A stretch of 64,000 nt of DNA from Pantoea vagans (GCF_004792415.1 NZ_CP038853.1:124001-188000); one strand, 5' to 3'. Positions 15,755 through 25,069 are shown, counted from the first letter of the stretch. Notes: generated by a model from the sequence alone, not told the origin. Made by a program: numbers and translations.

Positions 15755-15961
15755 TCAATGTGCACGCTGCTGCCCTATCCATTCTTTTACTTCCTCAGCG
15801 CGCCAGGCAGTAATACGAGCGGAAATTTTTACTGGCTTCGGAAATGATCCAGATGCAACCCGTCGCCATAGCGTTGCTGACGAAAACGGCAGGCAATGCA
15901 TCAACTGTTTTTGTCTGATAAATCCGGTTTCAGGGATGATTCCGTAAGGTGTGTGCTTCAA
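15755..15961 (-). CDS. AlpA/Vis-like excision and late-promoter regulator, 68 residues
   Basis: The product has the AlpA pattern: GFIRQKQLMHCLPFSSATLWRRV with the helix-turn-helix, then GSFPKPVKIS and TAWRAEEVKEWI. AlpA-type proteins (Vis in P4) act as excisionases and transcription regulators in satellites and cryptic prophages and stimulate integrase activity. The gene is upstream of no other gene on its strand; the long regulatory stretch with repeats before it is a likely target of its own product. Confidence 0.88.
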   Translation of the reverse strand: MKHTPYGIIPETGFIRQKQLMHCLPFSSATLWRRVASGSFPKPVKISARITAWRAEEVKEWIGQQRAH

Positions 15962-16333
15962 ATTAGGATCTCCTATCTCAATGAGTACAAGTGGTGTGAG
16001 ATGAGATTAATGGAGACACATTGATGTATTCCACTGAAAGTGGAATTCCATCAAGAATATGAAAATTCCATCAAAAAAAATGAATTCCATGGATTCATTA
16101 CTGCTGGAGAGGGAGGGTGAGGGCTTTTAAATTTATGATTTATAAGTAACTTATTATAAAGAGATTTGTATTGCACTTCATTGCACCTCATTGCCCTTTA
16201 TAAACACTTAGGTTCGACACTATTGGCCAATATTGGCAACTAAAGGGCAATCAAAGGTAATGCCTAGGCATTGTTTGGCACATTTCGATACCGGAAGAGA
16301 TATCAATGCATCTTAAGAGCAAGCAACAAAACG
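15962..16333. promoter_or_regulatory. Repeat-rich control region between alpA and the integrase operon
   Basis: No gene is visible. The region contains the hairpin ATTCCAC-TGAAA-GTGGAAT (16028-16046), three A/GAATTCCAT words (16042, about 16064 and 16081), three close ATTGC repeats (about 16170-16195), an 11-bp inverted repeat ATTGCCCTTTA (16190-16200) with TAAAGGGCAAT (16241-16251), the palindrome ATTGGCCAAT between these arms and the 14-bp palindrome AATGCCTAGGCATT (16259-16272). These are probably binding sites for AlpA/Vis, the unknown int-coupled protein or integrase. Confidence 0.55.
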
Positions 16334-17047
16334 TCACTCCTCATCATAAAGTGAGTTAAGAGATGCTCTCAGCTTGTCGTAAAAAGAAGATTTACCCATC
16401 CCTTTTTGGCTTATGCCATTAGATTTCGCATAATCGCTCAACAATCTGTGCAAAGGTTCGATGCTTGGGGAACCAGCATTGTTAATCCACTTTGTCGATC
16501 CACTGGCTGATTTTTCCATAGCGAGATTGATCGCGAGCAAACCTATAATTTTATGAAGAGATGCATTCTCCTCGTTTTTCTTGTGGGCACCACGCTTGTC
16601 CTGAGCATTTTCTTTAGCAATTAAAACTGCCTTTTCGCCGCCACACTGAAAAATGAGTGATTCACCATACTTTTTATATGTTTGACTCAAGGCTTGAGTG
16701 CATCTTTCAATCAAAAAATCGGGAGTTACATCTTTTTCAAGAAGAATGAAACAAGATGAGAAAAGGATGTTTGCCTCTATGGGGCTATTGGTCGCGATTG
16801 TTTTAGGATAAAGTATGTCCAGTTCATTTTGCTTTCCTTGTGATTTAAGGATAGCGTGTAAATTCCTGTTAACTCTAATGAGATATACACAATAATCACT
16901 GATAATACTGTTTTTATCTTTCGGTAACTCATCGTTTCTAAGGTTAGGATCAACATTGGCTAATGCTCTAGCTAATTCCTTTATTTCAACTTGAGGGTAG
17001 TGGACTAGCCTTTCAATGGAGCTACCTTTTGAGAAACTAAAATGCAT
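16334..17047 (-). CDS. Unknown 237-residue protein translationally coupled to the integrase
   Basis: I do not recognise a family. The protein is soluble, with no signal peptide or membrane helix. The middle (about residues 95-140) has FSSCFILLEKDVTPDFLIERC, a charged linker KENAQDKRGAHKKNEEN follows, and then a helical block IIGLLAINLAMEK. The C-terminal third (LSDYAKSNGISQKGMGKSSFYDKLRASL) looks like a helix-turn-helix. Its ATG overlaps the integrase stop as TAATG, so it is made from the int message. The DNA is A+T-rich like int. A role in controlling integration, or an accessory or defence role, is possible. Confidence 0.7.
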   Translation of the reverse strand: MHFSFSKGSSIERLVHYPQVEIKELARALANVDPNLRNDELPKDKNSIISDYCVYLIRVNRNLHAILKSQGKQNELDILYPKTIATNSPIEANILFSSCFILLEKDVTPDFLIERCTQALSQTYKKYGESLIFQCGGEKAVLIAKENAQDKRGAHKKNEENASLHKIIGLLAINLAMEKSASGSTKWINNAGSPSIEPLHRLLSDYAKSNGISQKGMGKSSFYDKLRASLNSLYDEE

Positions 17048-18267
17048 TATAACTTCGCCTCTATTTCAGCCAGAAAATCAGCTAGTTTATTAAGCGCTAA
17101 TTTTCTTTCATTAAAGTAATTATGTCTATTGTAGATACCTTCAACGCCTTTAATGCGATGGTTAAGACAACGCTCTGCCACCACTGGGTCAATACCTAAA
17201 AAGGCCAGATGTGTTCTGGCGGTTCGCCTGAAGTCGTGGATAGTAAAGCCTTCAACATCCTCCATAAGCGGTTTAAGCTTTGCCAGCGCTACGGGAAGAG
17301 TGCTTTCTGCAATGTGAGGTATCATCCTATTCTGCATCTTTCTTGCAGGCAGAACCCATTCACTGCCTAAAGAGAGTTGCTTTAGCTCATTCAGCCAAAC
17401 CAAAGATAATTCAGGAAGAGGGATATCCAGGTTGTCGCCATTTTTAGTGTTTTTCAAATACCACACGCCCTCTTCAAGGTTAAAATCTTCCCATTTGGCC
17501 GAGCACAGTTCCATTTTCCTGCAGCAAAGAAGTAAAAGTAGTTTAAAAGTTATTTCATTCTGTCGGCTAAATCCTTTAGCTATTTTCATCGCGCGAAAAA
17601 GTAACGTAATTTCCTCTTCCGAAAGAAAACGATCTCTGGATTTTTCCTGTCCACCTGCATCATTGTTATCAAAGGCTGCCGCTGGGTTAACACTCAGATA
17701 GTGACGTTTTATACCATAGTTGAATATGCGCTTTATCCAACGTAATACATCATTAGCGATAGTTGGCGCGCCGCGTTGAACAATGCTTTGCAACATTTTA
17801 TCAATATCACCAGGCTTAACGTCTTCAGCCTTTATGTTGCCTATGTGAGGATTAATATCTTTTTCAATGCGCCTGCGAAGAATATCGGGGTGTTTCCAGC
17901 GTCCAACAATTTGTTTCTCGTAGTACTCAATCGCAAGGTCAGAAACACGACGAGCATTCTTCTCTTTCTCGATTTTGGCAAGCGTAGAGGCTTTACGCTC
18001 CTGCTTCTCTCCGGCGACGTCATAGCCTAAAGCTACTCTTGCCGATAGCTCTCTGGCCCGTTCGCGCGCTTTTGCTAAGGATAGATCTCCGTATGAACCG
18101 ATCCACATCGCACGAGCTTTGCCTCCGTAGCTGTAGCGAAAGCGCCATTTAGGTATTGAGAACTCTTTGCGGTAGCAAAGGTACAATCCGTTTCCGTCAG
18201 AACGTCCTTCAAACCGTTCCTGAGACTTGAGCCAGGCTTTTATCTGTATGTCTGTTAGCTTTCCCAT
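17047..18267 (-). CDS. int: P4-type tyrosine integrase
   Basis: The 406-residue recombinase has the DUF4102 N-terminal domain (GNGLYLCYRKEF, WRFRYSYGGKARAMWIGSYGDLSLAKAR), a core-binding domain and the catalytic domain. Catalytic residues are R250 in CCRKMEL, H344 and R347 in HDFRR, H370 in LNHRI and Y379 in GIYNRHNY. The TTG of the longest frame lies at 18285; the ATG at 18267 (MGKLTDIQIK) is the likely start. The gene lies next to the right att with its 5' end outward, the standard P4 layout. Because the integration site is yicC and not a tRNA gene, this integrase should have a distinct core specificity. Confidence 0.93.
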   Translation of the reverse strand: MGKLTDIQIKAWLKSQERFEGRSDGNGLYLCYRKEFSIPKWRFRYSYGGKARAMWIGSYGDLSLAKARERARELSARVALGYDVAGEKQERKASTLAKIEKEKNARRVSDLAIEYYEKQIVGRWKHPDILRRRIEKDINPHIGNIKAEDVKPGDIDKMLQSIVQRGAPTIANDVLRWIKRIFNYGIKRHYLSVNPAAAFDNNDAGGQEKSRDRFLSEEEITLLFRAMKIAKGFSRQNEITFKLLLLLCCRKMELCSAKWEDFNLEEGVWYLKNTKNGDNLDIPLPELSLVWLNELKQLSLGSEWVLPARKMQNRMIPHIAESTLPVALAKLKPLMEDVEGFTIHDFRRTARTHLAFLGIDPVVAERCLNHRIKGVEGIYNRHNYFNERKLALNKLADFLAEIEAKL

Positions 18268-18307
18268 TCTGCCTGCTTGTACCAAACCGATAACGGTAAA
18301 AGGATAA

Positions 18308-18327
18308 TTGGTACATAAGATGGTACA
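18308..18327 (+). repeat. Paired GGTACA repeat near the right end, possible integrase arm site
   Basis: TTGGTACA and ATGGTACA, 12 bp apart, duplicate the arrangement at 6088-6107 in the same orientation. They overlap the probable int promoter region, so they could link integration with int autoregulation. Confidence 0.5.
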
Positions 18328-18372
18328 GTAAAAGCGCGAGGTTTTGCGAGAAGTGATGATTCTTAATGAGAC

Positions 18373-18401
18373 AATAAAACCCGTAACTCACGGGTTTTAT
18401 T
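18373..18401. terminator. Bidirectional terminator between int and yicC
   Basis: AATAAAACCCGT and ACGGGTTTTATT form a 12-bp stem with loop AACTC. A and T runs on both sides make it usable in both directions, mainly for the leftward yicC message. Confidence 0.7.
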
Positions 18402-18434
18402 GTTGTTATGACATCATGTGAAAGTAAGTGAGAA

Positions 18435-18455
18435 CTTACTCGATATTCTGAATCT
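18435..18455. repeat. Right attachment site (att core, copy 2) at the yicC 3' end
   Basis: Identical over 21 bases to 6007-6027. It includes the last six codons and the stop of yicC, so integration leaves the gene intact. Confidence 0.9.
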
Positions 18456-19299
18456 GCTCGCGCATCTGTTCAATCAGCACTTTCAGTTCGATCGCTGACG
18501 TAGTGATTTCTGCGTTGATCGACTTCGATGCCAGCGTGTTCGACTCACGGTTGAACTCCTGCATCATGAAATCAAGACGACGGCCAACGGCCTCTTTCTT
18601 CTTCAGGATGTTGTAGGTCTCTTTGACGTGAGCATCCAGGCGATCCAGCTCTTCAGAGACGTCAACACGCTGCGCCATCATCACCAGTTCCTGCTCAAGG
18701 CGATTGTTTTCCAGCTGGACTTCAGCATCTTCCAGTTTGGCCACCAGACGCTCGCGCTGCCATTTGATGACTTCAGGCATCTGCGCACGCACTTTGCTGA
18801 CTTCCTGTGAAACCCCTTCCAGACGCTGCTCAATCATCGCTTTCAGCGCGGTGCCTTCGCTTTCACGTGCCGCAATGAAATCATCCAGTGCACTATCCAG
18901 CGCCTTCAACAACTGCGTGTTAATGGCATCCAGATCCTGCTCCTGTGCAGACATCACACCGGGCCAGCGCAGGATATCCAGCGGATTAATCGCGCCTTCA
19001 TCGCTCTGCATTTTCACCCAGTTGGCCGCCTGCACCAGCTGTTTCGCCAGCGTTTCATTAAGCATCAGCTCGCCCTGCGCGCTGGGGTCGGCATCAAAAC
19101 GCAGGTTGCACTCAATTTTACCGCGCGTCAGACGCTGGCGAATGCGTTCGCGGATAACCGGCTCCAGCCCGCGAAACTGTTCCGGCAGACGGATGTAGGT
19201 TTCCAGATAACGCTGGTTAACAGAACGCAGCTCCCAGGCGGCGCTGCCCCATTCGCCTTTGGCTTCGCTGCGGGCATAAGCGGTCATACTGCGGATCAT
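18436..19299 (-). CDS. yicC: YicC/YloC family endoribonuclease
   Basis: The 287-residue protein starts MIRSMTAYARSEAKGEWGSAAWELRSVNQRYLE, the invariant opening of the family, and ends with the conserved DUF1732 block EAVGRRLDFMMQEFNRESNTLASKSINAEIT. E. coli YicC is reported as an endoribonuclease that affects small-RNA turnover. The gene is complete despite serving as the satellite attachment gene. In E. coli it is divergent from rph; here a lipoprotein and a nucleoside-transporter gene separate the two. Confidence 0.93.
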   Translation of the reverse strand: MIRSMTAYARSEAKGEWGSAAWELRSVNQRYLETYIRLPEQFRGLEPVIRERIRQRLTRGKIECNLRFDADPSAQGELMLNETLAKQLVQAANWVKMQSDEGAINPLDILRWPGVMSAQEQDLDAINTQLLKALDSALDDFIAARESEGTALKAMIEQRLEGVSQEVSKVRAQMPEVIKWQRERLVAKLEDAEVQLENNRLEQELVMMAQRVDVSEELDRLDAHVKETYNILKKKEAVGRRLDFMMQEFNRESNTLASKSINAEITTSAIELKVLIEQMREQIQNIE

Positions 19300-19454
19300 A
19301 AGCGGTACTCATTTGCGGAAAGATGGGTGAAGTATAGCGAGGCGAGCCACGGCATAACAGGCATAAGCGTCTCACCGGAAAATAACGAACCATTTCCGCT
19401 TTCCGCGAGAGCCACTTATGATGACCACTGACCCCTTGTGAGGATGATCGATCT

Positions 19455-19880
19455 ATGTCACGCGTTATTGCCCTTCCTGTAGTGATGGCTCTGCTGCTGG
19501 CGGGTTGCCAGACGCGCCACGCGCCGCCCACGAAACCGCAACCCATCTGTGCGGGTGGCGACATGATGATGCAGACCACACTGTGGTTTGGACTGAGCAA
19601 ACCAGATGGCGGCAGGGTGAGTTCACTCGACTGGATGAACTTTGTGGACAATGAGGTTACGCCACGCTTCAAAGCGGGACTGTCGGTTTATGACGCTAAA
19701 GGGCAATGGCTGGGCGAGAACGGCAGACTGGCACGTGAGAACAGTAAAGCGCTGATGCTGATCCACGGTATCGATCCTGCCACTAATCAGGACATTGAGG
19801 CGTTACGTACCCTCTATAAAAAACGCTTTGGTCAGGAATCGGTGATGCGGGTGGATGCACCCGTCTGTGTTGGATTCTAG
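19455..19880 (+). CDS. DUF3574 lipoprotein
   Basis: The 141-residue protein has a short signal peptide ending in the lipobox LLAGC, so it should be lipid-anchored. The mature part (WFGLSKPDGGRVSSLDWMNFVDNEVTPRF, GLSVYDAKGQWLGENGRL, SKALMLIHG) follows the DUF3574 pattern. Its function is unknown. It stands alone, with a strong terminator hairpin behind it shared with the convergent transporter gene. Confidence 0.8.
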   Translation: MSRVIALPVVMALLLAGCQTRHAPPTKPQPICAGGDMMMQTTLWFGLSKPDGGRVSSLDWMNFVDNEVTPRFKAGLSVYDAKGQWLGENGRLARENSKALMLIHGIDPATNQDIEALRTLYKKRFGQESVMRVDAPVCVGF

Positions 19881-19887
19881 GATGAAC

Positions 19888-19911
19888 GCGGGCGGCAGCG
19901 AGGCCGCCCGC
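19888..19911. terminator. Convergent-gene hairpin
   Basis: GCGGGCGGC and GCCGCCCGC form a 9-bp stem with a short loop between the lipoprotein gene and the convergent transporter gene. There is no long T run, so termination is likely but not certain. Confidence 0.5.
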
Positions 19912-19918
19912 GGAATAC

Positions 19919-21103
19919 TCAGATAAACAGACCGGCAAAAGCCGCAGAGAGCAGGCTCACCAGCGTGGAGCCATAGACCAGCTTCCAGCCAAACCGGGAA
20001 ACCACATTTCCCTGTTTCTCGTTCAGGCCTTTAATTGCGCCCGCCACAATGCCGATAGAGGCAAAGTTAGCAAAGGAAACCAAGAACACCGACAGAATAC
20101 CCAGACCACGCGTACTCATGCCCGCCGCGACTTTCTGTAACTCAATCATCGCCACAAACTCATTCGCGACCAGCTTGGTCGCCATGATGCTGGCCGCCTG
20201 CAGGGCATCCGCTTTGGGAATGCCGATCAGCCAGGCCAGAGGATAGAACAGGTAGCCGAGCAGCTGCTGGAAGCTGTAACCGAACACCGCCGCAAACAGC
20301 GCGTTGATGGCAGCAATCAGGGCAATAAAGCCAATCAGCATGGCCAGAATGATCATCGCCACTTTGAAACCAGCCAGGATGTACTCACCCAGCATCTCAA
20401 AGAAACTCTGCTCTTCATGCAGTTTTTCCAGCGCGATAGGCTGCTCATTCTGGCTCTCCATCGGGTTGATGATCGACAGAATGATGAAGGTACTGAACAT
20501 GTTAAGCAGCAGGGCGGCAACCACATACTTCGGTTCAATCATCGACATATAAGCACCGACAATCGACAGCGAAACGGTAGACATCGCGGTCGCTGCCATG
20601 GTGTAGAGCCGGCGCGGCGGGATATCACCCAGAATCCCTTTATAGGCGATGAAGTTTTCCGACTGACCGAGAATCAGCGTGCTGACGGCGTTGAACGACT
20701 CCAGTTTGCCCATGCCGTTAATCTTCGACAGCAGCGTCCCGAAAATCCGGATCAACAGCGGCAGGATGCGCCAGTGCTGCAATATGCCGATGAGTGCTGA
20801 AATAAAGACAATCGGGCAGAGCACGCCAAGGAAGATAAATGCCAGCCCCTGTTTACTCATTCCGCCAAACACAAATTCTGTGCCCTGTGCGGCAAAGCCC
20901 AGCAGCGTCTCAAAGAATCCCGCGAATGAGCCGACCAGCGCCAGCCCTCCGGCAGAGTGAAGGAAGAACCAACCCAGCGCGGCTTCCACCACAATCAGTT
21001 GAACAATAAAGCGCAGACGAATCTGTTTACGGTCATGACTGACCAGCAGCGCAAGGGCAAAAATCACCACCAGCGCCAGCAGGAAATGAAGAATGGCGGC
21101 CAT
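19919..21103 (-). CDS. NupC-family (CNT) concentrative nucleoside transporter
   Basis: The 394-residue inner-membrane protein has the CNT layout with FVFGG and [13 protein letters not shown] in the first gate region, then [22 protein letters not shown] and [10 protein letters not shown], and later NEFVAMIEL and [17 protein letters not shown]. The G-QSEN and NEF motifs are the nucleoside and cation binding signatures of NupC proteins. These import nucleosides with protons. It may correspond to NupC, NupX or PsuT; the sequence does not separate these for me. Confidence 0.87.
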   Translation of the reverse strand: MAAILHFLLALVVIFALALLVSHDRKQIRLRFIVQLIVVEAALGWFFLHSAGGLALVGSFAGFFETLLGFAAQGTEFVFGGMSKQGLAFIFLGVLCPIVFISALIGILQHWRILPLLIRIFGTLLSKINGMGKLESFNAVSTLILGQSENFIAYKGILGDIPPRRLYTMAATAMSTVSLSIVGAYMSMIEPKYVVAALLLNMFSTFIILSIINPMESQNEQPIALEKLHEEQSFFEMLGEYILAGFKVAMIILAMLIGFIALIAAINALFAAVFGYSFQQLLGYLFYPLAWLIGIPKADALQAASIMATKLVANEFVAMIELQKVAAGMSTRGLGILSVFLVSFANFASIGIVAGAIKGLNEKQGNVVSRFGWKLVYGSTLVSLLSAAFAGLFI

Positions 21104-21253
21104 ATGTCTTTTTTATCAGAGAGAAAGGAAAGCGCATTTAGCCACAGCTGGCCGGGAATTTCATCTGGTGCCTGCGTCAGACCGGCGCAAGAGACAGCGG
21201 GCAAGGAAGTCCGTATAATGCGCAGCCAATCATTAGCAAGCCGGAGAATACCC

Positions 21254-21970
21254 ATGCGTCCAGCAGGCCGTAGCGCACAACAGGTGCGTCCAGTCACATT
21301 GACCCGCAATTACACCAAACACGCAGAGGGTTCCGTTCTGGTGGAATTCGGCGAAACGAAAGTGCTTTGCACTGCCTCCGTAGACGAAGGGGTTCCGCGT
21401 TTCCTTAAAGGCCAGGGCCAGGGCTGGGTCACGGCTGAATATGGCATGCTGCCGCGTTCAACCCACAGTCGTATGGCGCGTGAAGCCGCAAAAGGTAAGC
21501 AGGGTGGCCGTACGCTGGAGATTCAGCGTCTGATCGCCCGTTCACTGCGCGCCGCGGTTGATCTTAAAGCGCTGGGTGAATTTACCATTACGCTCGACTG
21601 TGACGTCATTCAGGCCGATGGCGGCACCCGCACCGCGTCAATTACCGGCGCCTGCGTGGCGCTGGCCGATGCGCTGAACAAGCTGGTGGCCAGCGGCAAG
21701 CTGAAAGCCAATCCAATGAAGGGCATGGTCGCGGCGATTTCAGTAGGTATCGTTAAAGGCGAAGCGCTGTGCGATCTGGAGTACGTTGAGGACTCCGCAG
21801 CAGAAACCGACATGAACGTCGTGATGATGGAAGATGGTCGCATGATCGAGGTGCAGGGCACCGCTGAGGGCGAACCGTTCAGCCATGAAGAGCTGCTGAC
21901 GCTACTGGCGCTGGCACGTGGCGGCATTGAGGAATTGATTCAGGCGCAGAAAGCAGCGCTGGAAAATTGA
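21254..21970 (+). CDS. rph: Ribonuclease PH
   Basis: The 238-residue enzyme starts [33 protein letters not shown] and has [16 protein letters not shown] and [11 protein letters not shown], the RNase PH signatures. It trims tRNA 3' ends phosphorolytically. The frame is intact to residue 238, unlike the frameshifted allele of E. coli K-12. GGAG lies nine bases before the ATG at 21254; the longer frame from 20957 is not used. Translation of rph controls the attenuator before pyrE. Confidence 0.95.
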   Translation: MRPAGRSAQQVRPVTLTRNYTKHAEGSVLVEFGETKVLCTASVDEGVPRFLKGQGQGWVTAEYGMLPRSTHSRMAREAAKGKQGGRTLEIQRLIARSLRAAVDLKALGEFTITLDCDVIQADGGTRTASITGACVALADALNKLVASGKLKANPMKGMVAAISVGIVKGEALCDLEYVEDSAAETDMNVVMMEDGRMIEVQGTAEGEPFSHEELLTLLALARGGIEELIQAQKAALEN

Positions 21971-21976
21971 TGTAAC

Positions 21977-22005
21977 AGGCGACCTCTGGGTCGCCTTTTC
22001 TTTAT
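21977..22005 (+). promoter_or_regulatory. pyrE attenuator (terminator between rph and pyrE)
   Basis: AGGCGACC and GGTCGCCT form an 8-bp stem followed by TTTTCTTTATTT, just behind the rph stop. In enterobacteria this terminator is overridden when low UTP lets ribosomes follow closely on rph, raising pyrE expression. Confidence 0.85.
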
Positions 22006-22019
22006 TTGAGGAGTGAGAA

Positions 22020-22661
22020 ATGAAAGCCTGGCAGCGTCAGTTTATTGAATTTGCCCTGAACAAGCAGGTGCTGAAGTTCGGTGAGTTCACTTTAAAGTCA
22101 GGGCGTAAAAGCCCCTATTTCTTTAATGCTGGTCTGTTTAACAGCGGACGGGATTTAGCGCTGCTGGGACGCTTCTACGCGCAGGCGCTGGTGGATGGCG
22201 CTGTCGATTTCGATCTGCTGTTCGGCCCGGCCTATAAAGGCATTCCGATTGCGACTACCACGGCGGTGGCGCTGGCGGATCATCATGACCGCGATGTGCC
22301 TTACTGCTTCAATCGCAAAGAAGCCAAAGATCACGGTGAAGGCGGCCTGCTGGTGGGCAGCCCGCTGCAGGGCAAAGTGATGCTGGTGGACGATGTGATC
22401 ACGGCAGGTACAGCGATTCGTGAGTCGATGGATATTATCGGTGCGCACAACGCTACCCTGGCAGGCGTTCTGGTGTCGCTTGACCGTCAGGAGCGTGGAC
22501 GTGGAGAGATGTCGGCGATTCAGGAAGTGGAACGTGATTATGGCTGCAAAGTGACCGCCATTATCACACTGGCCGACCTGATTAGCTGGCTGGAAGAGAA
22601 GCCGGAGATGGCCGATCATCTGGCTCAGGTTCGTGCCTATCAGAAAGCGTACGGGATTTAA
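22020..22661 (+). CDS. pyrE: Orotate phosphoribosyltransferase
   Basis: The 213-residue enzyme converts orotate and PRPP to OMP in pyrimidine synthesis. The PRPP-binding signature [14 protein letters not shown] is present, as are [15 protein letters not shown] at the N-terminus and [14 protein letters not shown], the catalytic loop. It begins 16 bases after the rph attenuator with GAGGAG ahead of the ATG and ends at a hairpin shared with slmA. Confidence 0.96.
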   Translation: MKAWQRQFIEFALNKQVLKFGEFTLKSGRKSPYFFNAGLFNSGRDLALLGRFYAQALVDGAVDFDLLFGPAYKGIPIATTTAVALADHHDRDVPYCFNRKEAKDHGEGGLLVGSPLQGKVMLVDDVITAGTAIRESMDIIGAHNATLAGVLVSLDRQERGRGEMSAIQEVERDYGCKVTAIITLADLISWLEEKPEMADHLAQVRAYQKAYGI

Positions 22662-22665
22662 CAGA

Positions 22666-22684
22666 GGCGGGCATGATGCCCGCC
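22666..22684. terminator. Bidirectional terminator between pyrE and slmA
   Basis: GGCGGGC and GCCCGCC form a 7-bp stem with loop ATGAT between the two convergent genes. Confidence 0.7.
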
Positions 22685-22696
22685 TTCTTTGACTCT

Positions 22697-23293
22697 TTAC
22701 ACCAGCTGGGCGGCCATCAGCGGCCAGCGAGCCTCAAAGTCTGCGGTGGGACTGAAGCGAAACTCAGAACGGACATAGCGCGACAGTAAACCTTCACAGA
22801 AAGCCAGCAGCTGGCTTGCCAGTAATGCCTCATCAGCCTGAAAAGCTTCGCCCTCACGCATTTTCCGTTCACGCATCACCTGTCGCAGTTGCACTTCAAT
22901 CCGCTCAAACAGCTGATTAATACGTCCCTGCAGCCGGTCCTGCTCGAACATCAGCGCATGGCCGGTCAGGATGCGCGTCAGTCCCGGATTACGCTCACCA
23001 AATCCCAGAATCAGTTGCACGATCAGACGCAAGCGCGTCATGGTCTCTTTTTCATCTTTGAGGATCAGATTGATGCGGGTAATCAGACTGTCTTCGATAA
23101 ACTCAATCAGGCTATCGAACATGCGTGTCTTACTGGGGAAGTGACGATACAGCGCCGCTTCGGAAACGCCTACCGTGGCTGCCAGCTTGGCGGTGGTAAT
23201 GCGCTGACTGCCATCACCTGACTCCAGCATCTGTGCCAGCGCCTGCAAAATCTCTTCGCGACGGTTCCGCTTCGCGACTTTTTTTTCTGCCAT
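22697..23293 (-). CDS. slmA: Nucleoid occlusion factor SlmA
   Basis: The 198-residue TetR-type protein starts [23 protein letters not shown] and has the DNA-binding helix-turn-helix [24 protein letters not shown] at about residues 34-57. SlmA binds chromosomal sites and blocks FtsZ ring formation over the nucleoid. The slmA-dut-coaBC neighbourhood is the same as in E. coli. Confidence 0.95.
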   Translation of the reverse strand: MAEKKVAKRNRREEILQALAQMLESGDGSQRITTAKLAATVGVSEAALYRHFPSKTRMFDSLIEFIEDSLITRINLILKDEKETMTRLRLIVQLILGFGERNPGLTRILTGHALMFEQDRLQGRINQLFERIEVQLRQVMRERKMREGEAFQADEALLASQLLAFCEGLLSRYVRSEFRFSPTADFEARWPLMAAQLV

Positions 23294-23412
23294 GACCTTA
23301 AAAACCCCTGAAATTCACCTAAAAACAGGCAACACCTACGCATCTGCCACAGGAACGCGTCCCATGGCGATGAGGAAAAATAACGGGCGTAAGTGAAAGT
23401 CGGTAATGCGGG

Positions 23413-23871
23413 TTACTGGCGACCTGAGTGGCCGAAGCCGCCTTCGCCGCGCAGGCTGGCGTCGAAATCGTCGACCAGGTTAAATTCCGCCTGTACCACC
23501 GGTACAAAGACCAGTTGTGCCATGCGATCGCCGGGTTGCAGAGAGAAACTTTCCTGGCCGCGATTCCAGACCGACACCATCAGCTGTCCCTGATAGTCGG
23601 AGTCAATCAACCCGACCAGGTTACCCAGCACGATACCGTGTTTATGGCCAAGGCCGGAGCGCGGCAGGATCACAGCGGCCAGATCGGGGTCGGCGATATG
23701 AATCGCCAGGCCGGTCGGGACCAGCGTTGTTGTGCCTGGTGCGATGTCGAGGACCTTATCAATACAGGCGCGTAAATCTAACCCAGCGGAACCTGACGTG
23801 GCGTAGGTCGGCAGTGGAAACTCTTTGCCGACACGCGCATCCAGAATTTTAACGTCTATTTTTTTCATCAT
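23413..23871 (-). CDS. dut: dUTP diphosphatase
   Basis: The 152-residue dUTPase starts [11 protein letters not shown] and carries the five family motifs, including [21 protein letters not shown] and the C-terminal GEGGFGHSG. It hydrolyses dUTP to dUMP and keeps uracil out of DNA while supplying dTMP synthesis. The start overlaps the end of coaBC by 23 bp, so it is probably translated from the same message. Confidence 0.96.
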   Translation of the reverse strand: MMKKIDVKILDARVGKEFPLPTYATSGSAGLDLRACIDKVLDIAPGTTTLVPTGLAIHIADPDLAAVILPRSGLGHKHGIVLGNLVGLIDSDYQGQLMVSVWNRGQESFSLQPGDRMAQLVFVPVVQAEFNLVDDFDASLRGEGGFGHSGRQ

Positions 23872-25069
23872 AACGGCTGACAATCTCGTCTATTAATTGT
23901 TGGCCAAGGAGAGACTTATCGCTGAGCGGTAAGCGTTTTTCTCCATCCTGCCAAAAAAGGTGAAGAGCATTGGTGTCGCTATTAAATCCCTGTCCGGCTT
24001 TAGCGACATCGTTAGCGCAGATCAGGTCCAGATTCTTGCGCACCCGTTTTTGCCGGGCATATTCTTCCACATTCTGTGTTTCAGCAGCAAATCCAACCAC
24101 AAATGGCCGGTTTTCCTGAAGTGCGGCGACCCCGGCAACAATATCGGGATTCTTTACCAGGTTCAGCGTGACGTTATCATCGCCGCCCTGTTTCTTGATT
24201 TTATCGGCCGCAATATCGGCTGCCCGGTAGTCTGCCACGGCTGCGCTTGCAATGAAAATATGTTGTTTATCTATCTCGCTCATAACAGCGGCCTGCATCT
24301 CCAGCGCGCTGGTAACATCAATGCGCCGCACACCCGCTGGTGCCGCCAGGCTGACCGGACCACTGACCAGCGTTACCTGTGCGCCGCGCCTGGCAGCAGC
24401 GGCGGCAATCGCAAAGCCCATTTTGCCGGAGCTGTGATTCGAGATGTAGCGCACCGGGTCCAGGGCCTCGCGGGTTGGACCGGCGGTTATCATAATGTTA
24501 AGATGTTGCAGATCGTTGACGGGCGCAGCCCACTGCACCGCATGGTCAACAATCACCAGCGGGTCAAGCATCCGGCCCGGCCCGATATCACCGCAGGCCT
24601 GGCTGCCGCTGTCCGGCCCCCAGATCAGCACGCCACGCTCATGCAGCGTCTGCAGGTTGTACTGGGTTACCGCCGCACGATACATCTGCTGATTCATAGC
24701 GGGCACTACCGCCACGGGTGAGGCCGTCGCTAAGACGGCGGTAGTCACCAGATCGTTTGCCATACCGGCAGTGATTCGGGCAATCAGGTCGGCAGTGGCC
24801 GGTGCCAGCACAATCAGGTCGGCCCATTTTGCCAGTTCAATATGACCCATCGCCGCTTCCGCTGCCGGATCAAGCAGATCGTCAAACACCGGATAGCCTG
24901 AAACGGCCTGCAGGCTGAGCGGAGTAATAAAGGCCTTTGCCCCCTCCGTCATCATTACGCGGACATCAGCGCCGCGGTCGCGCAGGCGACGCACCAGCTC
25001 AGGTGCTTTATAAGCGGCGATACCGCCGCTCACGCCAAGAAGAATTTTTTTGCCGGCTAATCCCATCAT
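23849..25069 (-). CDS. coaBC: Bifunctional phosphopantothenoylcysteine decarboxylase/synthetase CoaBC
   Basis: The 406-residue protein starts [21 protein letters not shown]. The N-terminal CoaC half has the flavin-binding GGIAAYK loop and the catalytic cysteine region [12 protein letters not shown]; the C-terminal CoaB half has [25 protein letters not shown]. It makes 4'-phosphopantetheine from phosphopantothenate in coenzyme A synthesis. I use the ATG at 25069, preceded by GTGAGG, rather than the longer frame to 25192. It is divergent from radC, as in E. coli. Confidence 0.96.
   Translation of the reverse strand: MMGLAGKKILLGVSGGIAAYKAPELVRRLRDRGADVRVMMTEGAKAFITPLSLQAVSGYPVFDDLLDPAAEAAMGHIELAKWADLIVLAPATADLIARITAGMANDLVTTAVLATASPVAVVPAMNQQMYRAAVTQYNLQTLHERGVLIWGPDSGSQACGDIGPGRMLDPLVIVDHAVQWAAPVNDLQHLNIMITAGPTREALDPVRYISNHSSGKMGFAIAAAAARRGAQVTLVSGPVSLAAPAGVRRIDVTSALEMQAAVMSEIDKQHIFIASAAVADYRAADIAADKIKKQGGDDNVTLNLVKNPDIVAGVAALQENRPFVVGFAAETQNVEEYARQKRVRKNLDLICANDVAKAGQGFNSDTNALHLFWQDGEKRLPLSDKSLLGQQLIDEIVSRYDEKNRR

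Larger units (their letters stand above)
6007..18455. mobile_element. P4-like phage satellite inserted in the 3' end of yicC, carrying a DRT3 defence module
   Basis: A 21-bp direct repeat bounds the element, at 6007-6027 and 18435-18455. The right copy includes the last codons and stop of yicC. Inside are a P4-type integrase, an AlpA/Vis-like regulator, an Icd-like gene, a primase-helicase of the alpha type, an iteron array, a Delta/Ogr zinc finger and a psu-position gene, in P4 order. No packaging or capsid genes of a full phage are present, so it should depend on a P2-like helper. The reverse-transcriptase module sits between the psu-position gene and the att site, the usual cargo slot of these satellites. 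The core genes are G+C-rich while the cargo, int and its neighbour are A+T-rich, which suggests assembly from different sources. Confidence 0.9.

Noticed and set aside
16021..16272. CRISPR array
   Set aside because: The repeats are short, of different kinds and irregularly spaced; no cas genes are present.
21254..21970. Frameshifted rph as in E. coli K-12
   Set aside because: The frame is intact to the normal residue 238.
24725..24745. ops (RfaH) element
   Set aside because: GGCGGTAG occurs only inside the coaBC coding sequence, not upstream of the waa operon.
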